Assembly (NCBI RefSeq): GCF_016653635.2
Contig: NZ_CP067420.1
Span: 2,639,501-2,703,500, forward strand
DNA length: 64,000 nucleotides
Direction: 5' to 3'
From: Skermanella sp. TT6
GTDB taxonomy: Bacteria; Pseudomonadota; Alphaproteobacteria; Azospirillales; Azospirillaceae
The notes beneath the pieces were generated by a model. It worked only from the letters and a program-made list of their open reading frames with translations. It made no database searches and was not told the origin of the DNA. The position numbers and the translations under genes were made by a program. Positions 9,135 through 20,994 of this stretch are shown in pieces; within the stretch, counting starts at the first letter, position 1, and every line of letters begins with the position of its first letter.

Positions 9135-9183
9135 GCGCGCCAAGCCCAACCGAAAGGGGCGGCTGGCGCGCTTATCGGTTTTT
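9135..9183 (+). terminator. Hairpin with T-run after tpiA
   Basis: GCGCGCCAAGCC (9135-9146) pairs with GGCTGGCGCGC (9161-9171), an 11-bp stem with a single bulged base and a 14-base loop. TTTTT follows at 9179-9183. It is a plausible intrinsic terminator, or an attenuator that sets secG expression relative to tpiA. Confidence 0.5.
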
Positions 9184-9219
9184 GAGAATGGTTTTCTTTT
9201 CAGAGAAGGTTTCCGAACC

Positions 9220-9561
9220 ATGGAAGCAGTGGTTCTGGTCGTGCACCTGCTGATCGCGATCTCGCTGATCGGCGTGGTGCTGGTGCAGAAATCGGAAGGC
9301 GGCGGCCTGGGCATCGGCGGCGGCGGCGGGGGCGGCGGCATGATGTCGGCCCGCGGCACGGCGAACCTGCTGACCCGCACCACCGCCATCCTGGCGGGCT
9401 GCTTCATGCTGACGAGCCTTGTCCTGGCGGTTATGGCGGGCAGCCATTCCAGCCCGCGCTCGATCATCGATTCGATGCCGCCGGCTCCCCAGCAGTCGGC
9501 TCCCCCGGCGGATGCCCCGCCGGCACCTCCCGCCGCACCGTCGGCGCCCGTCTCCCAGTAG
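9220..9561 (+). CDS. secG: Preprotein translocase subunit SecG
   Basis: A 113-residue small membrane protein of the SecYEG translocon. It has two hydrophobic helices (about residues 3-21 and 53-72) flanking the conserved VLVQKSEGGGLGIGGGGGGG loop. The C-terminus is a Pro/Ala-rich tail, common in alphaproteobacterial SecG. The run of glycine codons gives a locally repetitive GGC-rich stretch around 9299-9340. It lies between tpiA and pyrG in the conserved order. Confidence 0.93.
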   Translation: MEAVVLVVHLLIAISLIGVVLVQKSEGGGLGIGGGGGGGGMMSARGTANLLTRTTAILAGCFMLTSLVLAVMAGSHSSPRSIIDSMPPAPQQSAPPADAPPAPPAAPSAPVSQ

Positions 9562-12693
<3,132 letters not shown>

Positions 12694-12740
12694 CGCTGCA
12701 ACATTTGCGGCACCTGTTGCCCAATCGATAGTTTTCATTT

Positions 12741-12774
12741 GACGCGATGGAAATCTTCGTGATTCCATCGCGTC
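12741..12774 (+). repeat. Perfect 12-bp inverted repeat touching the ftsB start
   Basis: GACGCGATGGAA (12741-12752), a ten-base spacer, then TTCCATCGCGTC (12763-12774). The right arm ends at the base before the ftsB ATG. It could terminate eno transcription, act as an operator, or occlude the ribosome site of ftsB. No T-run follows. Confidence 0.6.
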
Positions 12775-13137
12775 ATGACTGCAATAGATCATGTAAAAGA
12801 CGCCATGGGCCGCGCCCTGCGTCAGACGATCGGCCCCGCGATCGGTGCCGCCATCGTCGGCTATTTCGCGTATCACGCGGTCCAGGGCGACCGCGGGTTG
12901 ATCGCGCTTTCCCATCTCCAGAGCGAGATCCAGCAGGCCCAGGCCACCCTGGCCCAGGTCAGCGAGCAGCGCATCGAGCTGGAGAAGCGCGCGTCCCTGC
13001 TGCGGCGTGATCATCTCGATCCGGACATGTTGGATGAACGCGCCCGGGCGGTACTGAACTACAGCCACCCGGACGACGTTATCATTCTCGTACCGCGTAG
13101 CAGCGTTGCGCCGCCGGTAACCGCCGGTCAGCCCTGA
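12775..13137 (+). CDS. ftsB: Septum formation initiator FtsB/DivIC family protein
   Basis: A 120-residue small bitopic protein. A short cytosolic N-terminus is followed by one membrane helix (about residues 19-38), then a coiled coil (about 43-75) and a short periplasmic tail containing HLDPDMLDERARAVL. This is the architecture of FtsB, which joins FtsL and FtsQ in the divisome. The position between eno and pdhA is the usual one for alphaproteobacterial ftsB. The start is uncertain: the ATG at 12775 abuts a hairpin and lacks a clear ribosome site, and an in-frame ATG at 12805 is an alternative. Confidence 0.82.
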   Translation: MTAIDHVKDAMGRALRQTIGPAIGAAIVGYFAYHAVQGDRGLIALSHLQSEIQQAQATLAQVSEQRIELEKRASLLRRDHLDPDMLDERARAVLNYSHPDDVIILVPRSSVAPPVTAGQP

Positions 13138-13330
13138 TCACCGAGGCGCTGAAAAAGCATTGCATTGCCATGAGCTTAACTGAATCCAGGTTAAGGCCAA
13201 ATTCACGTTAGATTACAAGGTATTGCGAGAAATGCAGTTGCGCTGTGAGCGGTACGGCGTTAGTTCTATCCCAAGCAAGAGCCTGGGCGGGAAGGGACGG
13301 ACCCCTCCCGCCTAACATCGGGAGGAGCAC

Positions 13331-14338
13331 TTGGCTACGTCCAGACGTCGCAAGCCGCAGGCTGACGAAACCCCTCAATATTCACCCGAGGAACTGCTCA
13401 AGTACTACCGCGAGATGCTGCTCATCCGCCGCTTCGAGGAGAAGGCCGGGCAGATGTACGGCATGGGCCTGATCGGTGGCTTCTGCCACCTGTATATCGG
13501 CCAGGAGGCGGTGGTCGTGGGCATGCAGAACGTCCTGATCCCCGGCGACAGCATCATCACCAGCTATCGCGACCACGGCCATATGCTCGCCACGGACATG
13601 GACCCGAAGGGCGTCATGGCCGAATTGACCGGACGCCGCGGCGGCTACTCGAAGGGCAAGGGCGGCTCGATGCACATGTTCAGCCGCGAGAAGAAGTTCT
13701 TCGGCGGCCACGGCATCGTCGGCGCCCAGGTGCCGATCGGCACCGGCCTCGCCTTCGGGCACAGGTACTCCCAGGACGGCAACATCAACGTCACCTATCT
13801 GGGTGACGGCGCCATCAACCAGGGGCAGGTCTACGAGAGCTTCAACATGGCGGCCCTCTGGAAGCTTCCGATCGTCTACGTGATCGAGAACAACAAGTAC
13901 GCCATGGGCACGTCGCAGCACCGCGCGTCCGCCGGCGAGCTGTGCGAGCGCGGCAGCGCCTACGGCATCCCGGGGCATGTGGTCGACGGCATGAACGTGC
14001 TCGCCGTCCGGGAAGCGTCCGAGGAAGCGGCCGCCCACGCGCGCGAGGGCAACGGGCCGGTCATCCTGGAGATGAAGACCTACCGCTACCGCGGCCACTC
14101 CATGTCGGACCCCGCCAAGTACCGCACCAAGGAAGAAGTCACCAAGATGCGGACGGAGATGGACCCGATCGACAACCTCAAGAAGCTGCTGCTGGAGAAC
14201 GGCTCGGCGGACGAGGATGCGCTCAAGGCGATCGACCGGGATATCAAGAACATCGTGGCCGAGGCCGCGGAGTTCGCGACGCAGAGTCCGGAACCCGACC
14301 CCGCGGAGCTTTGGACCGACGTCCTGGTCGACGCTTAA
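13331..14338 (+). CDS. pdhA: Pyruvate dehydrogenase E1 component, alpha subunit
   Basis: A 335-residue thiamine-diphosphate-dependent E1 alpha subunit that decarboxylates pyruvate with PdhB. The ThDP motif is GDGAINQGQVYESFNMAALW ending in ENN, and the RYRGHSMSDPAKYR phosphorylation-loop region is conserved. It starts at TTG, five bases after a strong GGGAGGAGC ribosome site. It is the first of four consecutive genes encoding the whole complex. The 193-bp upstream gap holds CTTAAC-N9-GTTAAG (13175-13195), a possible operator. Confidence 0.96.
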   Translation: MATSRRRKPQADETPQYSPEELLKYYREMLLIRRFEEKAGQMYGMGLIGGFCHLYIGQEAVVVGMQNVLIPGDSIITSYRDHGHMLATDMDPKGVMAELTGRRGGYSKGKGGSMHMFSREKKFFGGHGIVGAQVPIGTGLAFGHRYSQDGNINVTYLGDGAINQGQVYESFNMAALWKLPIVYVIENNKYAMGTSQHRASAGELCERGSAYGIPGHVVDGMNVLAVREASEEAAAHAREGNGPVILEMKTYRYRGHSMSDPAKYRTKEEVTKMRTEMDPIDNLKKLLLENGSADEDALKAIDRDIKNIVAEAAEFATQSPEPDPAELWTDVLVDA

Positions 14339-14450
14339 AGCCGCAACATCAGCTTGAGGCCACCCCGGGGCGCCGCCGCCATGCCGGCGTCGCCCCTCGC
14401 GCTGCCGCCCGGAGAAGGCGGAGCGCGGAACCGGTGCCGGAGGAACTGCA

Positions 14451-15848
14451 ATGCCGATTGAAATTCTGATGCCGGCGCTGTCGCCGACCATGACGGAAGG
14501 CAAGCTGGCCAAATGGGTCAAGCAGGAAGGCGACGACGTCAAGTCGGGCGACGTCCTGGCGGAGATCGAGACCGACAAGGCGACCATGGAGGTCGAGGCG
14601 GTCGAGGAAGGGAAGCTGGGCAAGATCCTGATCGCCGAGGGGACCGAGGGCGTCGCCGTCAACACCCCGATAGCATTGCTGATGGGCGAGGACGAGGACG
14701 CCAGCAAGCTGGAGACGCCGGAGGTCTCCGACGATACGCCGCAGTCCGTCGCCCTCCAGAAGGTCAAGGGCGAGGAAGAGACCAAGCCGACCCTGCCGGT
14801 CTCCCCCCCGGCCGGCGAGAAGGCCGCCCCGCCCGCCAGCGACGAGGACAAGTATTTCGAGAAGACCGTCAAGCTGACCGTCCGCGAGGCGCTGCGCGAC
14901 GCCATGGCGGAGGAGATGCGCCGTGACGACAAGGTCTTCGTCATGGGCGAGGAAGTCGCGGAGTACCAGGGCGCCTACAAGGTGACCCAGGGCCTGCTGG
15001 CGGAGTTCGGCGACCGCCGCGTGATCGACACCCCGATCACCGAGCACGGCTTCGCGGGCCTCGGCGTCGGCGCCGCCTTCCACGGCCTGAAGCCGATCGT
15101 CGAGTTCATGACGTTCAACTTCGCCATGCAGGCGATCGACCACATCATCAACTCCGCCGCCAAGACGCTCTACATGTCCGGCGGCCAGATGGGCTGCCCG
15201 ATCGTGTTCCGCGGGCCGAACGGTGCCGCCTCGCGGGTCGCCGCACAGCACTCGCAGGAATATTCCAGCTGGTACGCCCACGTGCCGGGCCTCAAGGTGG
15301 TGGCGCCCTATTCCGCGTCCGATGCCAAGGGCCTGCTGAAGTCCGCGATCCGCGACCCCAACCCGGTCGTGTTCCTCGAGCACGAGATCCTGTACGGCCA
15401 CAGCTTCGACGTGCCGGAGGACCCCGAATTCACCATCCCGATCGGGCGCGCCAAGATCCTGCGGGCCGGCAAGGACGTGACGATCACCGCCTTCTCCTTC
15501 ATGGTCGGCCATGCGCTGGCCGCCGCGGAGCGCCTGGCGGAGCAGGGCATCGAGGCCGAGGTGATCAATCTCCGCACGATCCGGCCGCTCGACACCGAGA
15601 CGATCGTCAACAGCGTCAAGAAGACCAACCGCCTGGTCTCGGTCGAGGAAGGCTGGCCCTTCGCCGGCATCGGCGCCGAGATGTCCGCCCTTATGATGGA
15701 GCAGGCGTTCGACTATCTGGATGCCCCGGTCTACCGGGTCCACGGCGTGGACGTGCCGATGCCGTACGCCGCCAACCTGGAGAAGCTCGCCCTGCCGCAG
15801 CCCGAGGACATCGAAAAGGCTGCCAAGGCCGTTCTGTACCGGAGCTGA
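14451..15848 (+). CDS. pdhB: Pyruvate dehydrogenase E1 component, beta subunit, with lipoyl domain
   Basis: A 465-residue E1 beta with an N-terminal lipoyl domain (residues 1-78, lipoylated Lys43 in TDKATMEVE), an acidic/proline linker, then the transketolase-like pyrimidine-binding domain starting near residue 138. Core motifs include [34 protein letters not shown] and [14 protein letters not shown] lipoyl domain on E1 beta is a known alphaproteobacterial feature. It shares its first residues (MPIEI, then [11 protein letters not shown]) with pdhC, so the domain probably arose by duplication. Confidence 0.96.
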   Translation: MPIEILMPALSPTMTEGKLAKWVKQEGDDVKSGDVLAEIETDKATMEVEAVEEGKLGKILIAEGTEGVAVNTPIALLMGEDEDASKLETPEVSDDTPQSVALQKVKGEEETKPTLPVSPPAGEKAAPPASDEDKYFEKTVKLTVREALRDAMAEEMRRDDKVFVMGEEVAEYQGAYKVTQGLLAEFGDRRVIDTPITEHGFAGLGVGAAFHGLKPIVEFMTFNFAMQAIDHIINSAAKTLYMSGGQMGCPIVFRGPNGAASRVAAQHSQEYSSWYAHVPGLKVVAPYSASDAKGLLKSAIRDPNPVVFLEHEILYGHSFDVPEDPEFTIPIGRAKILRAGKDVTITAFSFMVGHALAAAERLAEQGIEAEVINLRTIRPLDTETIVNSVKKTNRLVSVEEGWPFAGIGAEMSALMMEQAFDYLDAPVYRVHGVDVPMPYAANLEKLALPQPEDIEKAAKAVLYRS

Positions 15849-15906
15849 CGCGACAACAAGACGGCGCGCCGGCACCGCTCCCGGCGCGTCCTCGGGGGGA
15901 CACTAG

Positions 15907-17301
15907 ATGCCGATTGAAATCACCATGCCGGCGCTGTCGCCGACGATGACCGAGGGCAACCTCGCGAAATGGCTCAAGAAGGAAGGCGACAAGGTCGAGT
16001 CCGGCGACGTGATCGCCGAGATCGAGACCGACAAGGCCACGATGGAAGTCGAAGCGGTCGATGAAGGCACGCTTGGCAAGATTGTGGTCCCCGAAGGCAC
16101 CCAGGGCGTCGCCGTCAATCAGGTGATCGCCCTGCTGCTGGAAGAGGGCGAGGACGCCTCCGCCCTGGACGGCGGCGGCAAGCCCGCCCCGAAGCCGGCG
16201 GACAAGCCCGCCGACGGTGGCGCTTCCGCGGCCCCCAAGGCCGATGCCGCCCCCAAGGCCGACGCCGCGCCCGCCCCGCAGTCCGCCCCGGCCCATGGCG
16301 GCGCCCCCGACGGCGCCCGTATCTTCGCCAGCCCGCTCGCCAAGCGCATGGCCGAGCAGTCCGGCCTGGACCTGACGCAGATCCGCGGCAGCGGCCCCAA
16401 CGGCCGGATCGTCAAGCACGACGTCGAGGCCGCGATCTCGGGCGGCACCGCCAAGAAGGGCGCCAAGCCCGCCGCGGCTGAGGCTCCCAAGACCGAGGCG
16501 CCCAAGCCGGCTCCGTCCGACGCGGCGGGGCAGGCGGCCAGCCAGTCTCCCGCGGCGGTCCAGTCCGCGCAGAAGCCCGCCGGCGTCGATGCCCGCGACT
16601 TCTCGACCAAGCTGGGGATGAAGTTCCGCGAGATCCCGAACTCGGGCATGCGCAAGGTCATCTCGCGCCGCCTGACCGAGGCAAAGCAGACCGTCCCGCA
16701 CTTCTACCTCACGATCGACCTCCAGATCGACCAGCTCCTGAAGACGCGGGCCGAGCTGAACGGCCGGTCGGACGAGTACAAGCTGTCGGTCAACGACTTC
16801 GTCATCCGGGCCTCGGCGCTCGCGCTGAAGAAGGTGCCGGCCGCCAACTCGGCCTGGACCGACGACGCGATCCTCCAGTACGAGAACGCCGACATCTCGG
16901 TCGCGGTCGCGACCCCGACCGGCCTGATCACGCCGATCATCAAGGCGGCCGAGACCAAGGGCTTGGTCGAGATCTCGAACTCCATGAAGGACATGGCGAA
17001 GCGCGCCCGCGACGGCAAGCTGAAGCCGGAGGAGTTCCAGGGCGGGACCTTCTCGATCTCCAACCTGGGCATGTTCGGCATCCGCGAGTTCGGCGCGATC
17101 ATCAACCCGCCGCAGGGCTGCATTCTGGCGGTCGGCGCCGGCGAGCAGCGGCCGATCGTCAAGGACGGGGCGCTGGCCGTCGCGACCATGATGAGCTGCA
17201 CGCTGTCGGTCGACCACCGCGTGGTGGACGGCGCGGTCGGCGCCGAGTTCCTGGCCGCCTTCAAGAAGCTGATCGAAGATCCGCTGTCGATGCTGCTCTA
17301 A
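15907..17301 (+). CDS. pdhC: Dihydrolipoamide acetyltransferase, pyruvate dehydrogenase E2
   Basis: A 464-residue E2 core. It has one lipoyl domain (Lys43 in TDKATMEVE), a Pro/Ala/Lys-rich linker and a peripheral-subunit-binding domain around ASPLAKRMAEQSGLDLTQIR. A second flexible linker leads to the catalytic acyltransferase domain from about residue 230. The active site is SVDHRVVDGAVGAEFL. It accepts the acetyl group from E1 and transfers it to CoA. A possible 10-bp hairpin lies in the pdhB-pdhC gap (15863-15890), but cotranscription with neighbours is expected. Confidence 0.96.
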   Translation: MPIEITMPALSPTMTEGNLAKWLKKEGDKVESGDVIAEIETDKATMEVEAVDEGTLGKIVVPEGTQGVAVNQVIALLLEEGEDASALDGGGKPAPKPADKPADGGASAAPKADAAPKADAAPAPQSAPAHGGAPDGARIFASPLAKRMAEQSGLDLTQIRGSGPNGRIVKHDVEAAISGGTAKKGAKPAAAEAPKTEAPKPAPSDAAGQAASQSPAAVQSAQKPAGVDARDFSTKLGMKFREIPNSGMRKVISRRLTEAKQTVPHFYLTIDLQIDQLLKTRAELNGRSDEYKLSVNDFVIRASALALKKVPAANSAWTDDAILQYENADISVAVATPTGLITPIIKAAETKGLVEISNSMKDMAKRARDGKLKPEEFQGGTFSISNLGMFGIREFGAIINPPQGCILAVGAGEQRPIVKDGALAVATMMSCTLSVDHRVVDGAVGAEFLAAFKKLIEDPLSMLL

Positions 17302-17316
17302 GGGGAGAACAAGCCT

Positions 17317-18720
17317 GTGGCTGATACTCAATTCGACCTCATCGTCATCGGCGGCGGACCCGGCGGCTATGTCGCCGCCATCCGGGCGGCCCAGCTCGGC
17401 ATGAAGACCGCCGTCGTCGAGCGCGAGCACCTGGGCGGCATCTGCCTGAACTGGGGCTGCATCCCGACCAAGGCGCTGCTGCGCTCGGCCGAGGTATCGC
17501 ACCTTCTGCACCACCTGGACGACTATGGCTTCTCCGCCAAGGAGGTCAGCTTCGACCTCCAGAAGGTGGTCAAGCGGTCGCGCGGCGTCGCCTCCCAGCT
17601 CTCCGGCGGCGTCAAGCACCTGCTGAAGAAGAACAAGGTCACCGTCATCGACGGCCATGCCACCCTGCTCGGCAAGGGCAGGATCAAGGTCGAGAAGGAC
17701 GGCACCACCACCGTCGGCGAGTTCCAGGCCAAGCACATCATCATCGCGACCGGCGCCCGGGCCCGCGAGTTCCCGAACATGAAGGCCGACGGCAAGCTGG
17801 TCTGGACCTATCGCCACGCGATGGTCCCCGACACCATGCCCAAGTCGATCCTGGTGATCGGCTCCGGCGCGATCGGCATCGAGTTCGCGAGCTTCTACCT
17901 GAACATGGGCGCCAAGGTCACCGTGGCCGAGATGGTCGACCGCATCCTCCCCGCGGAGGACGAGGAGATCAGCGCCATGGCCCGCAAGTCGTTCGAGAAG
18001 CAGGGCATGAAGATCTACACCGGCGCCAAGGTCGGTGAGTTCCAGAAGGGCGCCGACAGCGTCACGACCACCATCGAGGCCAACGGCAAGACCGAGACCA
18101 TCACGGTGGACCGGGTCATCCTGGCGGTCGGGATCGTCGGCAACGTCGAGAACATCGGCCTCGAGAACACCAAGGTGAAAACGGAGAAGTCGCACATCCT
18201 GGTGAACGAGTGGCTGGAGACCGACGAGCCCGGCCTCTACGCGATCGGCGACGTGGTCGGCGCTCCCTGGCTGGCCCACAAGGCGAGCCACGAGGGCGTG
18301 ATCTGCGTCGAGCACATCGCCGGGATCAAGGAGGCCCACCCGATCGACGTCCGCAACATCCCGGGCTGCACCTACTCGCACCCGCAGGTGGCCAGCGTCG
18401 GCCTCAGCGAGGCGAAGGCGAAGGCTGCGGGCTACGAGGTCAAGGTCGGCCGCTTCCCGTTCATCGGCAACGGCAAGGCGATCGCCCTCGGCGAGCCGGA
18501 GGGCATGGTCAAGACGGTGTTCGACGCCAAGACGGGCGAGTTGCTGGGCGCCCACATGATCGGCGCCGAGGTGACCGAGTTGATCCAGGGCTACGGCATC
18601 GCCAAGACCATGGAGACGACCGAAGCCGAATTGATGCACACCATCTTCCCGCACCCGACCCTGTCGGAGATGATGCACGAGTCCGTCCTCGCGGCCTATG
18701 GCAGGGCGATCCACTACTGA
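17317..18720 (+). CDS. lpd: Dihydrolipoamide dehydrogenase, pyruvate dehydrogenase E3
   Basis: A 467-residue FAD flavoprotein that reoxidises the E2 lipoyl groups using NAD+. The FAD-binding motif is IVIGGGPGGYVAAIRAAQLG, and the redox disulfide is GGICLNWGCIPTKALL. The NAD-binding region contains VIGSGAIGIEFASF. The C-terminal active-site His-Glu pair falls in HTIFPHPTLSEMMHE. It starts at GTG after AGGGGAGAAC. As the last gene of the pdh cluster, followed by a 12-bp hairpin, it is probably the PDH-specific E3. Confidence 0.96.
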   Translation: MADTQFDLIVIGGGPGGYVAAIRAAQLGMKTAVVEREHLGGICLNWGCIPTKALLRSAEVSHLLHHLDDYGFSAKEVSFDLQKVVKRSRGVASQLSGGVKHLLKKNKVTVIDGHATLLGKGRIKVEKDGTTTVGEFQAKHIIIATGARAREFPNMKADGKLVWTYRHAMVPDTMPKSILVIGSGAIGIEFASFYLNMGAKVTVAEMVDRILPAEDEEISAMARKSFEKQGMKIYTGAKVGEFQKGADSVTTTIEANGKTETITVDRVILAVGIVGNVENIGLENTKVKTEKSHILVNEWLETDEPGLYAIGDVVGAPWLAHKASHEGVICVEHIAGIKEAHPIDVRNIPGCTYSHPQVASVGLSEAKAKAAGYEVKVGRFPFIGNGKAIALGEPEGMVKTVFDAKTGELLGAHMIGAEVTELIQGYGIAKTMETTEAELMHTIFPHPTLSEMMHESVLAAYGRAIHY

Positions 18721-18728
18721 CGGCCCGT

Positions 18729-18763
18729 CGCCGTGCCGGGCTCCCCGCGTCCCCGGCACGGCG
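18729..18763 (+). terminator. 12-bp hairpin after lpd, end of the pdh operon
   Basis: CGCCGTGCCGGG (18729-18740), an 11-base loop, then CCCGGCACGGCG (18752-18763) form a perfect 12-bp stem nine bases after the lpd stop. The tail CCTCCTTTC is only weakly T-rich. A second small palindrome, CTCCTTTCGAAGGAG, follows at 18766-18780. Confidence 0.6.
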
Positions 18764-18855
18764 CCTCCTTTCGAAGGAGTTGGGTCAATTTGCACCTTGA
18801 TGTCCGTGCCGGCGCGTTACACTTCTGGCACAGGCATATGGAGCTTGAAGAAATC

Positions 18856-19815
18856 ATGACCGCATCCCCCCCGATCGACCGCGTCCGCCATCCGGAAAAG
18901 GCCCACCGGCCGGACAACCCGGTGCAGCGCAAACCGGATTGGATCAGGGTCAAGGCACCCGTTTCCGCCGAATATGCCGAGACGCGGCGCCTGATGCGCG
19001 GCCTGAAGCTGAACACCGTCTGCGAAGAGGCGGCCTGCCCGAACATCGGCGAGTGCTGGAAGAAGAAGCACGCGACCTTCATGATCCTGGGCGCCGTCTG
19101 CACCCGCGCCTGCGCCTTCTGCAACGTGGCGACCGGACGCCCGGACCTGCTGGACCCGCACGAGCCCGACAACGTCGCCGAGGCGGTCGGTTCGCTGGGG
19201 CTGGAGCACGTGGTCATCACCTCCGTCGACCGCGACGACCTGGACGATGGCGGCGCGGACCATTTCGCCCGCACGATCCTGCGCATCCGCGAGACGGCAC
19301 CCGGCACCACGATCGAGATCCTGACGCCCGACTTCATGCGCAAGAAGGGGGCCGTGGAGCATGTCGCGAGGGCCCGGCCGGACGTGTTCAACCACAACCT
19401 GGAAACCGTGCCCCGCCTCTATCCGACGATCCGTCCCGGCGCCCGTTACTTTACGTCCCTCAACCTGTTGTCCCGTGTGAAGGAGCTGGAACCCGGCATC
19501 TTCACGAAGTCCGGCATCATGGTCGGGCTTGGCGAGACCAAGGAAGAGGTGTTGCAGGTGATGGACGACCTCCGGGCGGCCGACGTGGATTTCCTGACCA
19601 TCGGCCAGTATCTCCAGCCCACGCCCAAGCATGCCGCGGTGGACCGATTCGTCACGCCGGACGAGTTCGCCAGCTACGCGGCGATCGCGCGCGGCAAGGG
19701 CTTCCTGATGGTTTCCAGTTCGCCGCTGACCCGCTCGTCCTACCATGCGGGCGACGATTTCCGACGGATGCGCGACGCGCGCGACGCCAAGCTTGCCGCG
19801 GCCGCCGCCTCCTAA
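18856..19815 (+). CDS. lipA: Lipoyl synthase
   Basis: A 319-residue radical-SAM enzyme that inserts two sulfurs into protein-bound octanoyl groups, producing the lipoyl cofactor used by the PDH genes just upstream. The auxiliary cluster ligands are [12 protein letters not shown], and the SAM cluster motif is CTRACAFC. The family's C-terminal [11 protein letters not shown] is present. The start at 18856 follows a weak GAAG ribosome site; an in-frame ATG at 18838 is the alternative. The placement downstream of pdh fits substrate supply. Confidence 0.95.
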   Translation: MTASPPIDRVRHPEKAHRPDNPVQRKPDWIRVKAPVSAEYAETRRLMRGLKLNTVCEEAACPNIGECWKKKHATFMILGAVCTRACAFCNVATGRPDLLDPHEPDNVAEAVGSLGLEHVVITSVDRDDLDDGGADHFARTILRIRETAPGTTIEILTPDFMRKKGAVEHVARARPDVFNHNLETVPRLYPTIRPGARYFTSLNLLSRVKELEPGIFTKSGIMVGLGETKEEVLQVMDDLRAADVDFLTIGQYLQPTPKHAAVDRFVTPDEFASYAAIARGKGFLMVSSSPLTRSSYHAGDDFRRMRDARDAKLAAAAAS

Positions 19816-19824
19816 GGAAACCTG

Positions 19825-20298
19825 ATGCCGACACACGCAGAGAAGCGGGTACTGCCGTACAAGCCTGAGCAGATGTACGACCTCGTGGCCGACATCGAGC
19901 GTTATCCGGAGTTCCTCCCCTGGTGCCTGGCGGCGCGGATCCGCAAGCGCGAAGGGGACGTGATCTACGCCGACCTGATCATCGGCTTCAAGATGATCCG
20001 GGAGCGATTCACGTCCCGGGTGACGCTGAGCCCGCCCGACCGGATCGACGTCTCCTACACCGAAGGCCCCTTCAGCTACTTGAACAACCACTGGATCTTC
20101 CTGCCCACGGAAGACGGCGGCTGCCTGATCGACTTCTACGTCGATTTCGAGTTCCGCTCGAAGATGCTCCAGAAGATCATCGGGGTGCTGTTCAACGAAG
20201 CCGTCCGCCGCATGGTCGCGGCGTTCGAGAGCCGGGCGCGGCAGCTTTACGGCGACGGGACGACCACGGCCGGCACCACGACCTCGACGCCGGCCTGA
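19825..20298 (+). CDS. RatA/Coq10-type START-domain protein
   Basis: A 157-residue polyketide-cyclase/START-fold protein with YDLVADIERYPEFLPWC near the N-terminus and FEFRSKMLQKIIGVLFNEAV near the C-terminus, both typical of the Coq10/RatA family. In alphaproteobacteria and mitochondria these proteins bind ubiquinone or its precursors and aid respiration. The RatA ribosome-association toxin label comes from E. coli and may not apply. It starts 9 nt after lipA. The last 12 residues are a low-complexity Thr/Ala tail. It ends in the same reading frame as the nuclease gene 18 nt downstream. Confidence 0.85.
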   Translation: MPTHAEKRVLPYKPEQMYDLVADIERYPEFLPWCLAARIRKREGDVIYADLIIGFKMIRERFTSRVTLSPPDRIDVSYTEGPFSYLNNHWIFLPTEDGGCLIDFYVDFEFRSKMLQKIIGVLFNEAVRRMVAAFESRARQLYGDGTTTAGTTTSTPA

Positions 20299-20316
20299 GC
20301 GGTCGCAAGTCCTGGA

Positions 20317-20994
20317 ATGCCAAAGAGCATTGTGTTCAGCGCCGTCAACATCGACGGCGCCAGGTCCGACCGCACCGTCAAGCGCACCAACGTCTGGCGG
20401 TTCGATCCCCGCATCGGGCGGGAATTCCAGATCCTCGACGGCGTCTACGGCAACGACAAGGAAGGCTTCTTCAGCCGCGGGCACATGACCCGCCGGGAAG
20501 ACCCGAACTGGGGCGACAAGAAGACCGCCAGGCAAGCCGACGCCGACACCTTCCACGCCACCAACGCCTGCCCCCAGCGGCAGTCGTTCAACGGCGGCAT
20601 CTGGCTCGGCCTGGAGGACCATATCCTCGACAACACCGATCGGGAGAACATCCGGATCTCGGTCATCACGGGGCCGGTGTTTCAGGAGGACGATCCCGTC
20701 TACTACGACGTCCCGATCCCCCTGGAGTTCTGGAAGGTCGTCGTCTTCACCAACGCCGCCACCCGCCAGCTTACCGCGATAGGCTACAAGCGGTCCCAGG
20801 CCCGCCTGCTTCCGGCCCGGCGGCGCCGCTTCATCTTCGGCGACTTCGAGGATTCGCAGGTGAGCATCGCCGGCCTTTCCGAGGATACCGGTTTGGACTT
20901 CGGCGCCTACGTGCCCTTCGATGTGCTCGAAAAGGGCGATCCCGGCCTGCGGATCGCCCTGTCCAGCGTCAGGGACCTTTACCTGTCGCCCTGA
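20317..20994 (+). CDS. DNA/RNA non-specific endonuclease (NUC family)
   Basis: A 225-residue beta-beta-alpha-metal nuclease. The family motif is FFSRGHMTRREDPNWG, with the general-base His in RGH where the first Asp of DRGH is replaced by Ser. It is followed by the metal-binding Asn region FHATNACPQRQSFNGG and LEDHI. No signal peptide is visible, although most characterised relatives are secreted or organellar; many bacterial homologues carry an extra N-terminal domain absent here. It lies in frame with ratA, whose stop is six codons upstream, and its 3' end overlaps the convergent pncC by 16 bp. A cytosolic non-specific nuclease would need restraint, so an inhibitor or unrecognised export is likely. 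Confidence 0.75.
   Translation: MPKSIVFSAVNIDGARSDRTVKRTNVWRFDPRIGREFQILDGVYGNDKEGFFSRGHMTRREDPNWGDKKTARQADADTFHATNACPQRQSFNGGIWLGLEDHILDNTDRENIRISVITGPVFQEDDPVYYDVPIPLEFWKVVVFTNAATRQLTAIGYKRSQARLLPARRRRFIFGDFEDSQVSIAGLSEDTGLDFGAYVPFDVLEKGDPGLRIALSSVRDLYLSP

Noticed and set aside
4410-9467. A very long antisense frame of over 1600 codons on the minus strand
   Set aside because: It runs in the wrong frame over trpE, ppiD, tpiA and secG and has the Arg/Gly/Pro-rich composition of high-GC shadow frames; no family motif is present.
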